This document shows positions 29,956-41,034 of a DNA stretch of 64,000 nt, piece by piece. The stretch covers positions 41,774-105,773 of the forward strand of contig JAIRKD010000068.1 of assembly GCA_031260285.1 (NCBI GenBank). The letters are read 5' to 3'. Position numbers and translations under genes: made by a program. How positions within the stretch are numbered: the stretch's first letter is position 1; each line of letters starts with the position of its first letter. The notes under the pieces were generated by a model that did no database searches, was not told where the DNA came from, and saw nothing but the letters and a program-made list of their open reading frames with translations. The DNA comes from Gemmatimonadota bacterium (GTDB taxonomy: Bacteria > Gemmatimonadota > Gemmatimonadetes > Longimicrobiales > Longimicrobiaceae).

Positions 29956-31198
29956 CGATGTCCCGGTCTCCGTGTGCCGTGGAAAGGAACCCGGCCTCAA
30001 ACGCCGAGGGGGCAAAGAATACACCCCGATCCAGGCAGGCATGGAAGAAGGCGCGGAAACGGGCGACGTCACTCTGCTGGGCTTCAGCAAAGGAACGAAC
30101 CGGGTTTTCGGAGAAGAAGATCCCCCACATCGAACCCAGCGACCCTCCGGTGACGGGGAAGCCGGCGTCACCGATCACGCGGGTCAGGCCATCCAGAAGA
30201 CGGCGCGTCCGGGCTTCCAGTTCAGCGTACGGATCGGTATCGCGCAGGATACGCAGCTGGGTGAGACCCGCCGCCATGGCCAGGGGGTTTCCCGAGAGGG
30301 TGCCCGCCTGGTAGATGGGCCCGACCGGAGCCACCTGGCGCATGATCTCCTCACGGCCGCCGTAGGCACCGACCGGCAGACCGCCACCAATCACCTTCCC
30401 GAGGGTGGTGAGGTCGGGCTCAATGCCGAAACGCTCCTGTGCCCCACCCCGGGAGACGCGGAAGCCGGTCATCACCTCGTCAAAGATCAGGAGGGCGCCA
30501 TCGCGGGTGGTGATCTCCCGGAGCGCCGGGAGGAACGCCGGATCGGGCGGGATGAAGCCGCCGTTCCCAACCACCGGCTCAACAATGACCGCCGCGATCT
30601 GGCCCGGCCATGCCGCAAACAGCTTCTCCAGCGCCTCAACATCGTTGAAGGGCGCGGTCAGCGTAAGCTTCGAGAGATCGGTCGGAACCCCGGGTGAGTT
30701 GGGAAGTCCAAGTGTCGCCACTCCCGATCCCGCTTTGACGAGGAAGGAATCACCATGTCCATGGTAACATCCCTCGAACTTCAGGATGAGTTCACGACCC
30801 GTGAAGCCGCGGGCGATACGGATCGCGGTCATCGTTGCCTCGGTGCCGCTGTTGACGAACCGGAGCATCTGCATCGAAGGAACAAACTCCCGCACAAGCT
30901 CAGCGAGCTCCACTTCCGCGGGGGTGGGCGCGCCGTAGGAGGTACCCAGGCGGGCGGCTTCGGAGACCGCGCGGATCACCTCCGGGTGCGCATGGCCGAG
31001 AATCATCGGCCCCCAGGAGAGGACGTAGTCGATGTATTCGTTCCCGTCCACATCCCAGAGCCGGGATCCTTCCGCCCGGGCGACAAAAAACGGCTCTCCG
31101 CCAACGCCTCGGAAGGCACGAACGGGAGAATTCACGCCACCCGGAGTGATCGCGGAGGCGCGCTGAAACCAGTCGTGAGAGATGGGACGGTTATTCAC
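29909..31198 (-). CDS. hemL: Glutamate-1-semialdehyde 2,1-aminomutase
   Basis: 429 aa PLP enzyme that makes 5-aminolevulinate from glutamate 1-semialdehyde in C5-pathway haem synthesis. Evidence: [20 protein letters not shown] at the N terminus, [45 protein letters not shown] and the PLP lysine in [17 protein letters not shown]. Length is typical. It overlaps yajQ by 4 bp and the SpoIID-type gene by 47 bp. Other haem genes are outside the window. Confidence 0.97.
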   Translation of the reverse strand: MNNRPISHDWFQRASAITPGGVNSPVRAFRGVGGEPFFVARAEGSRLWDVDGNEYIDYVLSWGPMILGHAHPEVIRAVSEAARLGTSYGAPTPAEVELAELVREFVPSMQMLRFVNSGTEATMTAIRIARGFTGRELILKFEGCYHGHGDSFLVKAGSGVATLGLPNSPGVPTDLSKLTLTAPFNDVEALEKLFAAWPGQIAAVIVEPVVGNGGFIPPDPAFLPALREITTRDGALLIFDEVMTGFRVSRGGAQERFGIEPDLTTLGKVIGGGLPVGAYGGREEIMRQVAPVGPIYQAGTLSGNPLAMAAGLTQLRILRDTDPYAELEARTRRLLDGLTRVIGDAGFPVTGGSLGSMWGIFFSENPVRSFAEAQQSDVARFRAFFHACLDRGVFFAPSAFEAGFLSTAHGDRDIDETLNRAEDAVRTLV

Positions 31199-31698
31199 GA
31201 GCGGAAGTTCCCGAACTGGAGTTCAATTCCGAAGTCCTTTTCCCGCAGATACTTGATCACGTCCTGCAGGTCATCAATCGAAGCCGACTGAACGCGGACC
31301 TGTTCATCCTGGATCTGCGCCTGGACTTTCTTGAAGCCACCGTCCTTGATCGACCGGATGATCTCCTTCCCCTTCTCCACGGGGATGCCCTGCTGCAGGC
31401 GGATCACCTGGCGCACCTTCCCCCCGGAGGCAGGTTCGATTTCACCGTAGTCGAGGTTGCGGATCGGCACATTCCGCTTGATCAGACGCGTCTGCACCAC
31501 ATCGATCAGGGACTTCAGCCGATAATCATCGTCAGCGGTAAGCGTCAGTGAGGGAGCATCCTTGTCAAAGTCGATCTCTGCCGCGGAGCCCTTGAAGTCG
31601 TAACGCTGCCCGACCTCCTTCCGCGCCTGATTAATCGCGTTATCAACCTCCTGGAGGTCGATATCGGAGGTGATGTCAAAGGTGGAATTTTTGGCCAT
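31195..31698 (-). CDS. yajQ: YajQ family nucleotide-binding protein (UPF0234)
   Basis: 167 aa. It begins [38 protein letters not shown] and continues with [10 protein letters not shown]-like ([25 protein letters not shown]) and [42 protein letters not shown], all family signatures. YajQ proteins bind nucleotides or RNA, and some bind cyclic di-GMP and act with transcription factors; no such partner is visible here. It overlaps hemL by 4 bp, so translation is probably coupled. Confidence 0.96.
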   Translation of the reverse strand: MAKNSTFDITSDIDLQEVDNAINQARKEVGQRYDFKGSAAEIDFDKDAPSLTLTADDDYRLKSLIDVVQTRLIKRNVPIRNLDYGEIEPASGGKVRQVIRLQQGIPVEKGKEIIRSIKDGGFKKVQAQIQDEQVRVQSASIDDLQDVIKYLREKDFGIELQFGNFRS

Positions 31699-31816
31699 AC
31701 GAGGGTTCTCTCCTCAGAAATCCGGAAACAGCCCGGAACGGAAATCAGGCGGAGGACAGAGAGCGGAGGTCGGAAGACAGATCAACCAACACCCCGATAC
31801 TCTCTGTTTCCGGTTC

Positions 31817-32755
31817 CTATTGAACGTCGTATACCTGCGCGCCGGCCGGTGGGCTCCAGCGGAAGATATCGTCCTCCAGAGTCATATTCGGCCGGAGATC
31901 GGTAAGCTCCAGAGTCCGGACGCTTTCGTTCTGCTCGGTGATCTCGAACCGGCGAACAAGATTATCCGTCGTGTCCACCCAGAGCCGGACCTTCCGGTAG
32001 GGGGAAGCTGATCGCGGCGTAAGAGTCAGCGCGTGCGTCTGACGGCCGGCAACCGTTTCAGTTCCGGTCTTTACGACCTGGAAGCGCTGGTTCGCATTAC
32101 TCAGGAACTCCCGTTGCAGGTCGATGCTCTGCCCGCCCGCGGCGAGAGTCGCCCGCATCACCTGATTCGGATCGATGCCCGGGTGGTACATCCAGACGTA
32201 CTGCCCGTCCGCGAGGATGATGTCACCCGCCGGCTCGGCGAAGCGCATCAGAAACCGGTCAGGAGCGCGGTGGTACATCGTTCCGCGGCTGCGCTGGGTG
32301 CCTCCGAGGAGGGGCACCTCAACCGTCTGCGTGAACTCCGCGCGCATGGAGCGCAGCTGCGCGTACGTCCGTTCCGCCGCGTCGAGAATGCTCTCCGCAT
32401 CCCCGCTGACTCCGGAGGCTGACGGTGCGGTTGTGGGAGCGGCCGGAGCGGCGGGTTGCTGAACTGGCGCCCCGGCTGCTGCTGATGCGGCCGGAGAGGT
32501 CGCGGCCGGTACAGGTGGTGCGCCACCGGGTGAAGGAACGCCGGAAGCAGCTTCCTCCGCCGGGGGAGTTCCCTGAGGAGGCCCGACCGGCAGATCAATC
32601 GGGGCCACTGAGGGGGTGTCTACCGCGACCTGAGAGACAACCGGTTCACGCGTCCGGGGCGCGGAACGGTCGCCACAGGCGGCCAGAGCGGAGAGTGCCA
32701 GAACCCCGGGCAGAACCCGGGAGATGACGGCGTATCCGAAAAATCGAGCTTTCAT
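31817..32755 (-). CDS. lolA: LolA-like outer-membrane lipoprotein carrier, itself a predicted lipoprotein
   Basis: 312 aa. LolA normally ferries lipoproteins across the periplasm from LolCDE to LolB. The LolA fold occupies the C-terminal 185 residues: LRSMRAEFTQTVEVPLLGGTQRSRGTMYHRAPDRFLMRF, DGQYVWMYHPGIDPNQVMRA, AYDVQ-type end. Unlike classical LolA it has a lipobox (ALSALAAC27) and then about 90 Pro/Ala-rich residues before the domain, which suggests a membrane-tethered form. Start at the ATG 32,755 (MKARFFGY); the track's 32,785 adds an arginine-rich leader. It follows ftsK, as lolA often does, after a 150-bp gap. Confidence 0.85.
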   Translation of the reverse strand: MKARFFGYAVISRVLPGVLALSALAACGDRSAPRTREPVVSQVAVDTPSVAPIDLPVGPPQGTPPAEEAASGVPSPGGAPPVPAATSPAASAAAGAPVQQPAAPAAPTTAPSASGVSGDAESILDAAERTYAQLRSMRAEFTQTVEVPLLGGTQRSRGTMYHRAPDRFLMRFAEPAGDIILADGQYVWMYHPGIDPNQVMRATLAAGGQSIDLQREFLSNANQRFQVVKTGTETVAGRQTHALTLTPRSASPYRKVRLWVDTTDNLVRRFEITEQNESVRTLELTDLRPNMTLEDDIFRWSPPAGAQVYDVQ

Positions 32756-32904
32756 TCGTCTTCGACGAGGAGTCGCAAATAGCAATCAGAACAGCACTAT
32801 TACCAGCCGACTCCTAAAGAGTGGCAACGCTCTGATAATGTTCCCCGGGGCGGCCAGGGTAACGGCTCCCGCATACCCGTCAGCCCGAGGCCGGATATCC
32901 AGCC

Positions 32905-35340
32905 TCAGTCGTCCGGGAAGAGCTGGGAGAACTGGATAAAATCGATCAGTACTTCCCGCGGCTTCGAGCCGTTGGCTCCACCCAGAATCCCCGCGTTCTC
33001 CAGCTGATCGATGATCCGCGCCGCTCTTCCGTAGCCGATCTCCAGGCGCCGCTGGAGAAGCGAGGTTGAGCCACCACCATGCTGGATACAGAGCGAAGCC
33101 GCCTGCTGGAAGAGCTTGTCCCGATCCCCGGGATCATCCGCCGCTTCCATATCATCAACGCTGTTCTCCCGGGCCCGGACGATCTCCAGGATGTCCTGCT
33201 CCCGCGAGGGATCTGCCTCACCGCGCATCTCCTTCTCCGCCTTCTCCTGCGCGCGTTCGCGGTACCAGTCCATCAGCTCTTCCGTATCATCCGTCGAGAG
33301 ATAGGCCCCCTGTATCCGCAGAGGGTCGCTCCTGCCCGGCGGAAGGAAGAGCATGTCGCCGTTCCCCAGAAGGGTATCCGCCCCGTTCTGGTCGAGAATG
33401 GTACGCGAATCCACCTTCGAGGAGACCCGGAATGCGATCCGGCTCGGGAAGTTCGCCTTGATCAGACCCGTGATCACATTCACCGACGGCCGCTGCGTAG
33501 CCAGGATCAGATGGATCCCGATTGCGCGGGCCTTCTGGGCCAGCATCGCAAGCGGCTTCTCCACGTCTCCCTGCACCGTCATCATCAGGTCCGCGAGCTC
33601 ATCAATGATGAGTACGATGTACGGAAGCGGGCCGTCCCTGTAGATGAACCGGTCCGGATCTCCCTCCTCACCCACCGGCACCGGGGAGCGGATCAGATGC
33701 CCGTCAGAAACCCGCTTGTTGAAGTCCTGCAGATTCCGGACGTTGTTCGAAGAGAGCAGCGCATACCGCCGCTCCATCTCGATCAGCGCCCACTTCAGCA
33801 CCCCGGCCGCGTCATTATTGTCAGTAACAACCGGATGCCGGAGATGGGGGACATCGTTGTAGACGCTGAGCTCCACCATCTTCGGATCCACCATCAGCAG
33901 ACGCAGCGTCTGAGGCGAATGCCGGTAGATGAGCGAAGTGATGATCGTGTTGATACAGACTGATTTACCCGAGCCTGTCGCACCCGCGATCAGCAGATGT
34001 GGCATACGGGCGAGGTCAGCGATGTATGGCTTTCCGGAGATATCCTTGCCGAGCGCAAGCGGAAGCGCGGCACTGCTCGTCCGGAAGGCAGCCGACTCGA
34101 TCACCTCACGGAAGAATACCGTTTCGGGCTCCAGATTCGGGATCTCGACACCAACGGCGGCTTTCCCCGGGATCGGCGCGACAATACGCACCGACGCCGC
34201 ACGCATGGCCAGCGCGAGGTCCGCCTCCAGGTTCGCGATTCTGGCGACCTTCACGCCGGGCGCCGGGCTCACCTCAAACTGCGTGACCGCCGGTCCGGTG
34301 GTTGTACCAACAATCTCACCCTCAATCCGGAAGGTGGCGAGTTTCTCAACGAGAACCTTGCCCATACCGTCCAGCTGACGGCGATGGCGCGCCTCATCCC
34401 GGGGCGGAGCGTCGGTAAGCAGCTCCGTGGAAGGCAGGTCCGACGATCGAGGGTCACCGGAGTCCGGCAGGGTTTCGATAACCGGCTGTTTCTTTCCACG
34501 GACGGGTACCGGCACCCGGGGAGGGAAGCTCCCGGGAGGCAGCGTCTCCACCAGGGGCGGAGCCTCAACAACAGAAGAGCGTGAGACCAGGGGGGGGAAC
34601 GGACTGTCCTCGTCCTCATCATCGGGGTCGAGCGACAGGAGCACCCCGCGGGCCGGCCGGACAGGGCGCGCGGAGCTCTCCGGAATCGGATCAACCTCAT
34701 CATCATCCTCGGCCTCCGTTTCACTGGAGGGCCCGGCAAGCCAGTCGCGAAAGGATGCGAAGAGCGTGGCCGCGGTTTTCGAACCTGAGGAGAGTGCCGC
34801 GCCGCCAGCCATGATTCCGCGGATCGGATCCCACCCGAGGGTGATGGTGAACACCGCCGCGAGAACAAAAACCACCACCAGAGTGGCGCCTACCCAGCCG
34901 AGGGCAGCCGCCAGAGGAGCACCCAGCGCACGCCCGATCCATCCCGTTGAACCGGGGAGATCACCAACGGGCAGTACAAGGGTGAAGATTCCTGTAGGAA
35001 CAAAAAGAAGCAGACCCGTGAGGAGGATTCCGGCGCGGATCACCTGACGCCGCTGCATCCACCCCGCGAGGGAAGCAGCGCCCAGCGCGGGGAAGGCCGG
35101 GACAAGGAAGGCCGAGACCCCCAGGAGGCTCTTCCCCCACCTCGCGAGAGCGCGTCCGACGCTTCCCACGATGTTACCCGTGGGGAAGAGACGGGCGCCG
35201 AACTCTCCGAGGATCGCAAGTGGAACGAGGCTGAGCGCGAGCAGGATCGCGAGCAGCATCAGAGCGAGAGTCCAGACGACGCGCTGCAGGTGTTCGTCGA
35301 CAAGGATCGAGTCGTTACCCGCCTTGGGCCGTCCTGGCAT
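32905..35340 (-). CDS. ftsK: DNA translocase FtsK/SpoIIIE
   Basis: 811 aa septal DNA pump that clears the terminus region from the closing septum. Four membrane segments fill residues 20-185 (for example TLALMLLAILLALSLVPLAI and LVVVFVLAAVFTITLGW). An acidic, Pro-rich linker follows to about residue 320. The motor has Walker A GATGSGKSVCINT, Walker B YIVLIIDELADLMMT and LILATQRPSVNVITGLIKANFPSRIAFRVSSKVDSRTILD. The C-terminal gamma winged helix (LCIQHGGGSTSLLQRRLEIGYGRAARIIDQLE) should read KOPS-like sites. It starts 9 bp after comB and is followed by the LolA gene. Confidence 0.97.
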   Translation of the reverse strand: MPGRPKAGNDSILVDEHLQRVVWTLALMLLAILLALSLVPLAILGEFGARLFPTGNIVGSVGRALARWGKSLLGVSAFLVPAFPALGAASLAGWMQRRQVIRAGILLTGLLLFVPTGIFTLVLPVGDLPGSTGWIGRALGAPLAAALGWVGATLVVVFVLAAVFTITLGWDPIRGIMAGGAALSSGSKTAATLFASFRDWLAGPSSETEAEDDDEVDPIPESSARPVRPARGVLLSLDPDDEDEDSPFPPLVSRSSVVEAPPLVETLPPGSFPPRVPVPVRGKKQPVIETLPDSGDPRSSDLPSTELLTDAPPRDEARHRRQLDGMGKVLVEKLATFRIEGEIVGTTTGPAVTQFEVSPAPGVKVARIANLEADLALAMRAASVRIVAPIPGKAAVGVEIPNLEPETVFFREVIESAAFRTSSAALPLALGKDISGKPYIADLARMPHLLIAGATGSGKSVCINTIITSLIYRHSPQTLRLLMVDPKMVELSVYNDVPHLRHPVVTDNNDAAGVLKWALIEMERRYALLSSNNVRNLQDFNKRVSDGHLIRSPVPVGEEGDPDRFIYRDGPLPYIVLIIDELADLMMTVQGDVEKPLAMLAQKARAIGIHLILATQRPSVNVITGLIKANFPSRIAFRVSSKVDSRTILDQNGADTLLGNGDMLFLPPGRSDPLRIQGAYLSTDDTEELMDWYRERAQEKAEKEMRGEADPSREQDILEIVRARENSVDDMEAADDPGDRDKLFQQAASLCIQHGGGSTSLLQRRLEIGYGRAARIIDQLENAGILGGANGSKPREVLIDFIQFSQLFPDD

Positions 35341-35349
35341 ATTCTCTCG

Positions 35350-36093
35350 TTACTGCGTCGCGGGAACCGACGAGGGCAGAATCGTGATACTGCGCTCGTG
35401 AAGAACGGGAATGATGTCCCGCGTATCCACCCGGGCGCAAACCGCGAGATCTTCGGCGAGGCCTGCCTCGATGATCCCCTGCCCACCCGCGGCGAGCTGG
35501 AACATCGGGACATCCACCCCGAACTCGCGAGCAAGGACCCCCGCCGCGCGGGCGCCGTCGTTCAGCGTCCAGTCTCCCGGCCGCGCATCCATCAGTGCCT
35601 GGGCGAAACGTCCCGCAACGGTGACGTCTTCCAGCGCGAAGTGGCGTTCTCTGCCCGAGCAGAGGAAGACCGGCTCAGCCCCGGTGCGGACAAGCTGCTC
35701 CACCAGCGCAGAGAGGTTGGAGAGCGCGCCGATATAGACACGTTCCGCGTTCACCGTAAGCGACATCGCCGCGGTGCCGTTGGTGGTGGTGATGACGATG
35801 GTTTTGCCACCCACCCGATCGGGAGTGAACTCACGCGGCGAATTACCCAGATCAAAGCCTTCGATGGGAAGGCAGCGGCGCTCCCCCGCGAGCAGGACTT
35901 CAGCGCGTCCGAAGTTGTTCGCGAGATGGATGGCCTCCTCGATGGAGCCCACCGGGAACACCGAACGGGCACCCGCACCGAGTGCTTCAACAATCGAGGT
36001 TGTAGCGCGCAGGATATCCAGCACAACCACCGTACGCCCCGCCAGCGCCGAAGCCCCGATCTCGCCAGGGCTCATAAACACATCCAGCCTCAT
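35350..36093 (-). CDS. comB: ComB-family 2-phosphosulfolactate phosphatase
   Basis: 247 aa Mg-dependent acid phosphatase. The family signatures [44 protein letters not shown] and [12 protein letters not shown] are present, with VLCSGRE-like [19 protein letters not shown]. ComB acts in archaeal coenzyme M synthesis, but many bacteria carry it without the pathway, so the true substrate here is unknown; comA and comC are not in the window. It overlaps accC by 4 bp and precedes ftsK by 9 bp, so it is embedded in the fatty-acid operon. Confidence 0.9.
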   Translation of the reverse strand: MRLDVFMSPGEIGASALAGRTVVVLDILRATTSIVEALGAGARSVFPVGSIEEAIHLANNFGRAEVLLAGERRCLPIEGFDLGNSPREFTPDRVGGKTIVITTTNGTAAMSLTVNAERVYIGALSNLSALVEQLVRTGAEPVFLCSGRERHFALEDVTVAGRFAQALMDARPGDWTLNDGARAAGVLAREFGVDVPMFQLAAGGQGIIEAGLAEDLAVCARVDTRDIIPVLHERSITILPSSVPATQ

Positions 36094-37445
36094 ACAGCTT
36101 CCGCCTTTTCCAGTACCATCCGCTCAAGGAACTTTGTATCAATCGTACCCGCCAGGAAGTCGGGGTGATCAAGTACCTCAAGAAGAAAGGGAATCGTAGT
36201 GTGTACGCCCTCAATGACAAAGGAGGCAAGGGCGTTACGCATTCTCGCGATCGCTTCCGGGCGGTCCGCACCGTGGACGATAAGTTTTGCGAGAAGCGAA
36301 TCGTAGAACGGGGGAACCTTGTACCCCGCGTATACATGGGTATCCAGCCGGACTCCCGGCCCACCCGGAGGATGGAAAGTCTGGATCTGACCGGGTGAAG
36401 GCGAGAAGTCGCGCGCCGGATTCTCCGCGTTGATCCGGCACTCGATTGCGTGTCCACGGAGCTCAACCGGACCCGGCCGAACCGTAAGCGGAAGTCCCGC
36501 CGCCGCCCGGATCTGCTCCTTGATCAGATCGTACCCGGTGGTCATCTCGGTGACCGGGTGTTCCACCTGGATCCGGGTGTTCATCTCCATGAAGTAGAAG
36601 CCGCCGTCCTCATCAAGCAGGAACTCGATGGTACCGGCGCCCACATAGTTGATCGCGGATGCACCCCGGACCGCCGCCTCACCCATCTTCTGACGGAGTT
36701 CGGGGGTCAGCGCGGGGGATGGCGCCTCTTCAATCAGCTTCTGGTGACGACGCTGCACCGAACAGTCGCGCTCGCCGAGATGGATCACGCGGCCGTGCTG
36801 GTCCCCGAGAATCTGGAACTCGATGTGACGGGGTCGCCCGAGATACTTTTCGAGGTAGACTGTATCGTCACGGAAGGCTGCGCCGGCTTCGTTCCGGGCC
36901 ATTGTGTACTGCCGGGCGAACTCCGACTCATCGCGGGCGACGCGCATCCCCTTCCCGCCCCCGCCCGCGGCAGCCTTCACAAGCACCGGGAAGCCGATCT
37001 CGCGGGCGGCGACAAGCGCCTCGTCCACATTGGAGATCGCATCGGTCCCCGGCACAATCGGCACACCGACCTCAAGCATCGTGCGACGCGCCGCGGCCTT
37101 GTCACCCATCAGCCGGATCTGCTGGGGGGTCGGCCCGATGAAGGTGATCTGGCTGCGCTCGCAGATCTCCGAGAACTCCGCATTCTCTGCCAGGAACCCG
37201 TACCCCGGATGGATTGCGTCCGCGCCGGTGATCTCGGCCGCCGCGATGATACGGGGGATATTGAGATAGCTCTCGCGGGCGAGCGGAGGACCGATGCAGA
37301 CGTCCTCATCCGCAAAACGGACGTGAAGCGAATCACGATCCGCCTGGGAATAGACCGCAACGGTCCGTATCCCCATCTCTTTGCAGGCACGGATGACGCG
37401 CAGCGCGATTTCGCCACGGTTGGCGATCAGGATCTTACCGAACAT
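36090..37445 (-). CDS. accC: Acetyl-CoA carboxylase, biotin carboxylase subunit
   Basis: 451 aa, carboxylates biotin on AccB using ATP and bicarbonate, the first half-reaction of fatty-acid synthesis. It starts [26 protein letters not shown]; the ATP-grasp glycine loop is [12 protein letters not shown], followed by [40 protein letters not shown] and the catalytic [16 protein letters not shown]. It lies 12 bp after accB and overlaps comB by 4 bp. The carboxyltransferase genes accA and accD are outside the window. Confidence 0.98.
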   Translation of the reverse strand: MFGKILIANRGEIALRVIRACKEMGIRTVAVYSQADRDSLHVRFADEDVCIGPPLARESYLNIPRIIAAAEITGADAIHPGYGFLAENAEFSEICERSQITFIGPTPQQIRLMGDKAAARRTMLEVGVPIVPGTDAISNVDEALVAAREIGFPVLVKAAAGGGGKGMRVARDESEFARQYTMARNEAGAAFRDDTVYLEKYLGRPRHIEFQILGDQHGRVIHLGERDCSVQRRHQKLIEEAPSPALTPELRQKMGEAAVRGASAINYVGAGTIEFLLDEDGGFYFMEMNTRIQVEHPVTEMTTGYDLIKEQIRAAAGLPLTVRPGPVELRGHAIECRINAENPARDFSPSPGQIQTFHPPGGPGVRLDTHVYAGYKVPPFYDSLLAKLIVHGADRPEAIARMRNALASFVIEGVHTTIPFLLEVLDHPDFLAGTIDTKFLERMVLEKAEAV

Positions 37446-37457
37446 GGGCAGCCGGGC

Positions 37458-38021
37458 TCACGCTTCAGGTTCGATCCGGAAGAGAATCTGACCGAACTCA
37501 ACCGGCTCGGCGTTCTCCACGCGAATCTCGCGAACGATGCCCTGGACCTCGGCCTCAAGCTCGTTCATGAGCTTCATCGCTTCCAGAACGCAGAGCGTCT
37601 GGCCCTTCACCACCCGGGAACCGACCTCGACATAGGAGGGCGCTTCGGGCGCCGGCGAACGGTAGAAGGTTCCTACCATCGGAGAGGCGACGTCCACCAG
37701 CTGCGGGCCCTGACGCTCGGGCGCTGCAGCGGGCTCAGCCGCGGCCGGGGCCGCAACCACGGGGGCCGCCTGAGCAACCGGAGCGCTTGCCGCGCGGACC
37801 GCCGCCACGCCCGGATCCACCGAAGTGGCCAGGATCTGACCGGGCGACTTGACGATGCGGATCTTCGTACCGCCCCGCGCGATCTCAAGGGAGTCGATCC
37901 CGCTCTCGTCCACCGCCTCGATCAGGCCGCGGACAAAATCAAGATCCACAATCTGACGTTCCGAGCGGGAGCTCTCGCTCACCGTGCTCTCGCTGTTGGC
38001 GTTCCCCCGGGACTTGCTCAT
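37458..38021 (-). CDS. accB: Acetyl-CoA carboxylase, biotin carboxyl carrier protein
   Basis: 187 aa. N-terminal dimerisation-type segment ([34 protein letters not shown]), then an Ala/Pro-rich flexible linker, then the biotinyl domain with thumb-region sequence [25 protein letters not shown] and the biotin-accepting lysine in [18 protein letters not shown]. It starts within the last codons of efp (4-bp overlap) and is followed by accC after 12 bp, the conserved efp-accB-accC order. Confidence 0.97.
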   Translation of the reverse strand: MSKSRGNANSESTVSESSRSERQIVDLDFVRGLIEAVDESGIDSLEIARGGTKIRIVKSPGQILATSVDPGVAAVRAASAPVAQAAPVVAAPAAAEPAAAPERQGPQLVDVASPMVGTFYRSPAPEAPSYVEVGSRVVKGQTLCVLEAMKLMNELEAEVQGIVREIRVENAEPVEFGQILFRIEPEA

Positions 38022-38584
38022 TTCCCGACACGCTCCAGATACTTGTCCTCGCGGCGATCCACCCGGATCGCCTCGCCGATCTCCAGGAAAAGCGGAACCT
38101 GAACAACCGCGCCCGTCTCGAGCCTGGCCGGCTTGGTACCGCCCGTCGCCGTATCACCCCGGACACCCGGGTCGGTGTCTACGATCTTCAGCTCGACAAA
38201 GTTGGGGAGTTCCACCGAAATGATCTGATCATTATGGGCGAGCCCCTCACACTCCATATTCTCCTTGAGGTACAGGAGCTGATCCTTGCCGATCACATCA
38301 CGGGCAAGGGGGATCATCTCAAACGTCTGCTGATCCATGAAGTAGTAGAGATCACCATCGGTGTAGCTGTACTGTACAGCGCGCCGTTCCAGACGCACCT
38401 CGTCGATCTTTTCACCCGCCCGGAAGGTCCGCTCGAGGACCGCGCCGGTCAGCACGTTCTTGAGCTTGGTGCGCACAAATGCGCCACCCTTTCCCGGCTT
38501 CACATGCTGGAAGTAGGTGATGGTATAGAGCCCGCCTTCGAGCTCCATCGTCAACCCATTACGAAAATCGGCGGTACTCGCCAC
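38018..38584 (-). CDS. efp: Elongation factor P
   Basis: 188 aa, three beta-barrel tRNA-mimic that rescues ribosomes stalled at polyproline. The tip loop is [14 protein letters not shown] with Lys32 at the position that is modified in many species (by EpmA-type lysylation in E. coli; no modification gene is visible here). The C-terminal signature [29 protein letters not shown] is complete. It has a 4-bp overlap with accB. The many Pro-rich linkers encoded nearby are typical client sequences; that link is inference. Confidence 0.97.
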   Translation of the reverse strand: MASTADFRNGLTMELEGGLYTITYFQHVKPGKGGAFVRTKLKNVLTGAVLERTFRAGEKIDEVRLERRAVQYSYTDGDLYYFMDQQTFEMIPLARDVIGKDQLLYLKENMECEGLAHNDQIISVELPNFVELKIVDTDPGVRGDTATGGTKPARLETGAVVQVPLFLEIGEAIRVDRREDKYLERVGK

Positions 38585-38614
38585 GGGATCTCCTGTTGTA
38601 TTTAGTCGTCCAGT

Positions 38615-39076
38615 TCAGGCGGGGGAAACACCGCCAGCTCCCTGCATGCGCAGGAAGTCAACCATCCCCCGAAGCCCGAGAACATAGCTGTCCGGGCCGA
38701 AACCGACCACCACACCCACCGCGCGATCGGAAAGATAAGATGCGTGCCGGAAGGGCTCGCGGGCAAAAACGTTGGAGAGATGGACCTCCACAAACGGGAT
38801 CCGGACCGCCAGCAGAGCGTCTCTGATACCGACGCTGGTGTGGGTGTAGGCCCCCGCATTGATGACCACTCCGTCCGCCTCTCCCGGCAGGCTGTGGATG
38901 TGATCAATCAGCTGACCTTCCCCGTTTGACTGGAAGTACGTGACCTCCGCCCCCAGTGAACGCCCCAGCTCAACAAGAGACAGGTTGATATCGGTGAGCG
39001 TGAGGCGCCCGTAGATCGCCGTCTCCCGACTGCCGAGCGTATTCAGGTTCGGGCCATGAATCACACGGATCTTCAA
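38615..39076 (-). CDS. aroQ: 3-dehydroquinate dehydratase, type II
   Basis: 153 aa dodecameric enzyme of the shikimate pathway. Signatures: [19 protein letters not shown] at the N terminus with the catalytic tyrosine, [41 protein letters not shown] and [41 protein letters not shown] with the catalytic histidine. It overlaps the TPR gene stop by 4 bp and lies 30 bp before efp, the common aroQ-efp arrangement. Confidence 0.97.
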   Translation of the reverse strand: MKIRVIHGPNLNTLGSRETAIYGRLTLTDINLSLVELGRSLGAEVTYFQSNGEGQLIDHIHSLPGEADGVVINAGAYTHTSVGIRDALLAVRIPFVEVHLSNVFAREPFRHASYLSDRAVGVVVGFGPDSYVLGLRGMVDFLRMQGAGGVSPA

Positions 39077-41034
39077 CGCTTCAGACTCCTGAGCCAGGCC
39101 TGGAAGGATTCGATATCGTCATCATCATTATCATTACTACTTGCATCGCCCGCGACATCCACGGCAGAAACAGCGGTTGCAACCGGATCCGTATCGTTCA
39201 ATGAGACCGCCGGTTCCGCCTCCATGTCCGTATCAGCGACGTTCCCCGTGAGCTCCTGAAGCAAGGCTCCATGGCCGGACCCGTCCGCTGATCCCGGTAC
39301 AGACGACAGTTCCGACAGATCCATCACGCCGGAGTTCTCCTCCATGTGATGCTGCGTGGGGTCCGACTCATCGCCGGATCCGGGGAAGAGCTCGGACGAG
39401 GGATCAGTGGGATCAGACGACGCAGCCGCTGGCAGATCCGACGGCAGCTCAGCCGAGGGAAGAGAAGGCGCGACCACAAGCGGGATCTCCCAGGGGAAAA
39501 GATCGTCGTCAGGCAGATCCGGGGCAGAGGCAGAAGCGTTCGCGAAGGACGGCCCCGAAGACTGCTCCGGAACAACATCCGATGACTCTCTCTCCGCGAT
39601 CACCCATCCCTGCATAAAGGGAGAGAAGGGATCCGCAAAGGAATCATCACCCACCCCATCAACAGCGGATCCGGTGGTTCCGGAGTTCCGCGCCAGGGGG
39701 GCCGGGTCGTTTTCCGAAGATACTTCCGGCAGCGCTTCCCCATGCCAGACGGGGAGGTCCATGAGAGGATCGAGGGCTTCGTCAGACGCCGGAGAAACCG
39801 GATCCGCTTCAACGGTCCACTCATCGGGGAGTGCGACAGAAGCTGAGACCAGCCCTTCCCCGACTCCGAGCGGCACATGAACCTCCCCATCAGAAAGCCG
39901 GGTCAGTTCCACTTCGACGATCAGGGTTTCCTCTACTGTCAGGCTCCCCCCGGACGGCGCGTCCAGAGCCTCAGCGGCGGGTGCAACAGCTTCTTCCGCC
40001 GCCGGGTCCGCTGCTTCGACGCGGATATCCGCGGTACGACGTTCCGGAGCTGCTGCGCCTTTGAACCCACCAGCGAGCCGCTCGACCCGCTCAAGGCGCT
40101 CCATCAGGCGGGGGGCCTCACCGCGCCCGCGGATCAGTTCCCGGTAAACCAGGATCGCGCGGTCGTAGACTCCCTGACGGGTGTAGAGCTCCGCGATCGT
40201 CTCGGTGACGAGGATTTCCTCACCATCGTACAGAATGACATCGCGGGCGGCTGACACCGAAGGCGTCGCGAGGGCCGGTTCGGGTTCCGGGGCGGAGAGA
40301 TCCGAAGCAGAAGAAGTATCAACCTCCAGGACCGCGGACGCTGCTTCTGCTTCCAGAGCTGGCTCAACCACCGGAAGCCCGGCCTCATCAACCGGGGCCG
40401 GCTCCTCCACCACCTCACCATCCAGGACCGCCTCACCATCCGAGGCAGAGACAGCTGTTTCCTCTGTCCCGGAAGAGTCCTGCGTCAGGACAGGTGACGG
40501 GGAATCAGCACTGGTCTCCGGGTTGCCAGCGGCGTCTGCGGGATCGGACGCGGAAGGCTCATCATCCGGGGCCGTGAGGAGTCCGGCGGGGACTTCCGGA
40601 GCATCAAGCAGAGTGAGTTCCACAATCGCCAGACGGGCTTCTTCGTTCCCGGGGTCAATCTCCAGCACCCGGGTATACCAGTGGCGGACGCCCGACTGAT
40701 CCCCCGCGCGAACCGCAAGTTCACCCAGAGACCGGACCGCGACGAGGTTCCGGGGATCCGCAGAGAGGACCTGCCGGAACGCATCCTCCGCCGCGTCAAC
40801 CCGCTCCTGATCGGCGAGACAGCGGCCGAGCATCACCCGTGCGCTGACGTAGTCAGGGTGCGCCGCGATTCCCTCATCAAGCACCGTAATCGCCCGATCA
40901 ACAGCTCCCGCCCGACGATAGGCGTTTGCGAGCGGCACAAAATAACGGCCTGAAGGGTTCTCCGCGCACTTGCCTTCGAGCCGGTCGATCTCGGCGCGAA
41001 GATCTGCGCGGATTTCGGTGGAAATCGCGGTCAT
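39073..41034 (-). CDS. TPR-repeat protein with long acidic disordered region
   Basis: 653 aa. Residues 1-150 form tetratricopeptide repeats ([60 protein letters not shown], ending [19 protein letters not shown]). A second TPR-like pair near 290-340 reads [28 protein letters not shown]. The rest is Ser/Asp/Glu/Pro-rich low-complexity sequence ending [13 protein letters not shown]. No signal peptide, so it is probably a cytoplasmic scaffold; partners are unknown. The track ORF runs 153 codons further upstream without protein-like sequence; the ATG at 41,034 (MTAISTEI) is chosen. It is the promoter-proximal gene of the aroQ-efp-acc operon. Confidence 0.8.
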   Translation of the reverse strand: MTAISTEIRADLRAEIDRLEGKCAENPSGRYFVPLANAYRRAGAVDRAITVLDEGIAAHPDYVSARVMLGRCLADQERVDAAEDAFRQVLSADPRNLVAVRSLGELAVRAGDQSGVRHWYTRVLEIDPGNEEARLAIVELTLLDAPEVPAGLLTAPDDEPSASDPADAAGNPETSADSPSPVLTQDSSGTEETAVSASDGEAVLDGEVVEEPAPVDEAGLPVVEPALEAEAASAVLEVDTSSASDLSAPEPEPALATPSVSAARDVILYDGEEILVTETIAELYTRQGVYDRAILVYRELIRGRGEAPRLMERLERVERLAGGFKGAAAPERRTADIRVEAADPAAEEAVAPAAEALDAPSGGSLTVEETLIVEVELTRLSDGEVHVPLGVGEGLVSASVALPDEWTVEADPVSPASDEALDPLMDLPVWHGEALPEVSSENDPAPLARNSGTTGSAVDGVGDDSFADPFSPFMQGWVIAERESSDVVPEQSSGPSFANASASAPDLPDDDLFPWEIPLVVAPSLPSAELPSDLPAAASSDPTDPSSELFPGSGDESDPTQHHMEENSGVMDLSELSSVPGSADGSGHGALLQELTGNVADTDMEAEPAVSLNDTDPVATAVSAVDVAGDASSNDNDDDDIESFQAWLRSLKR

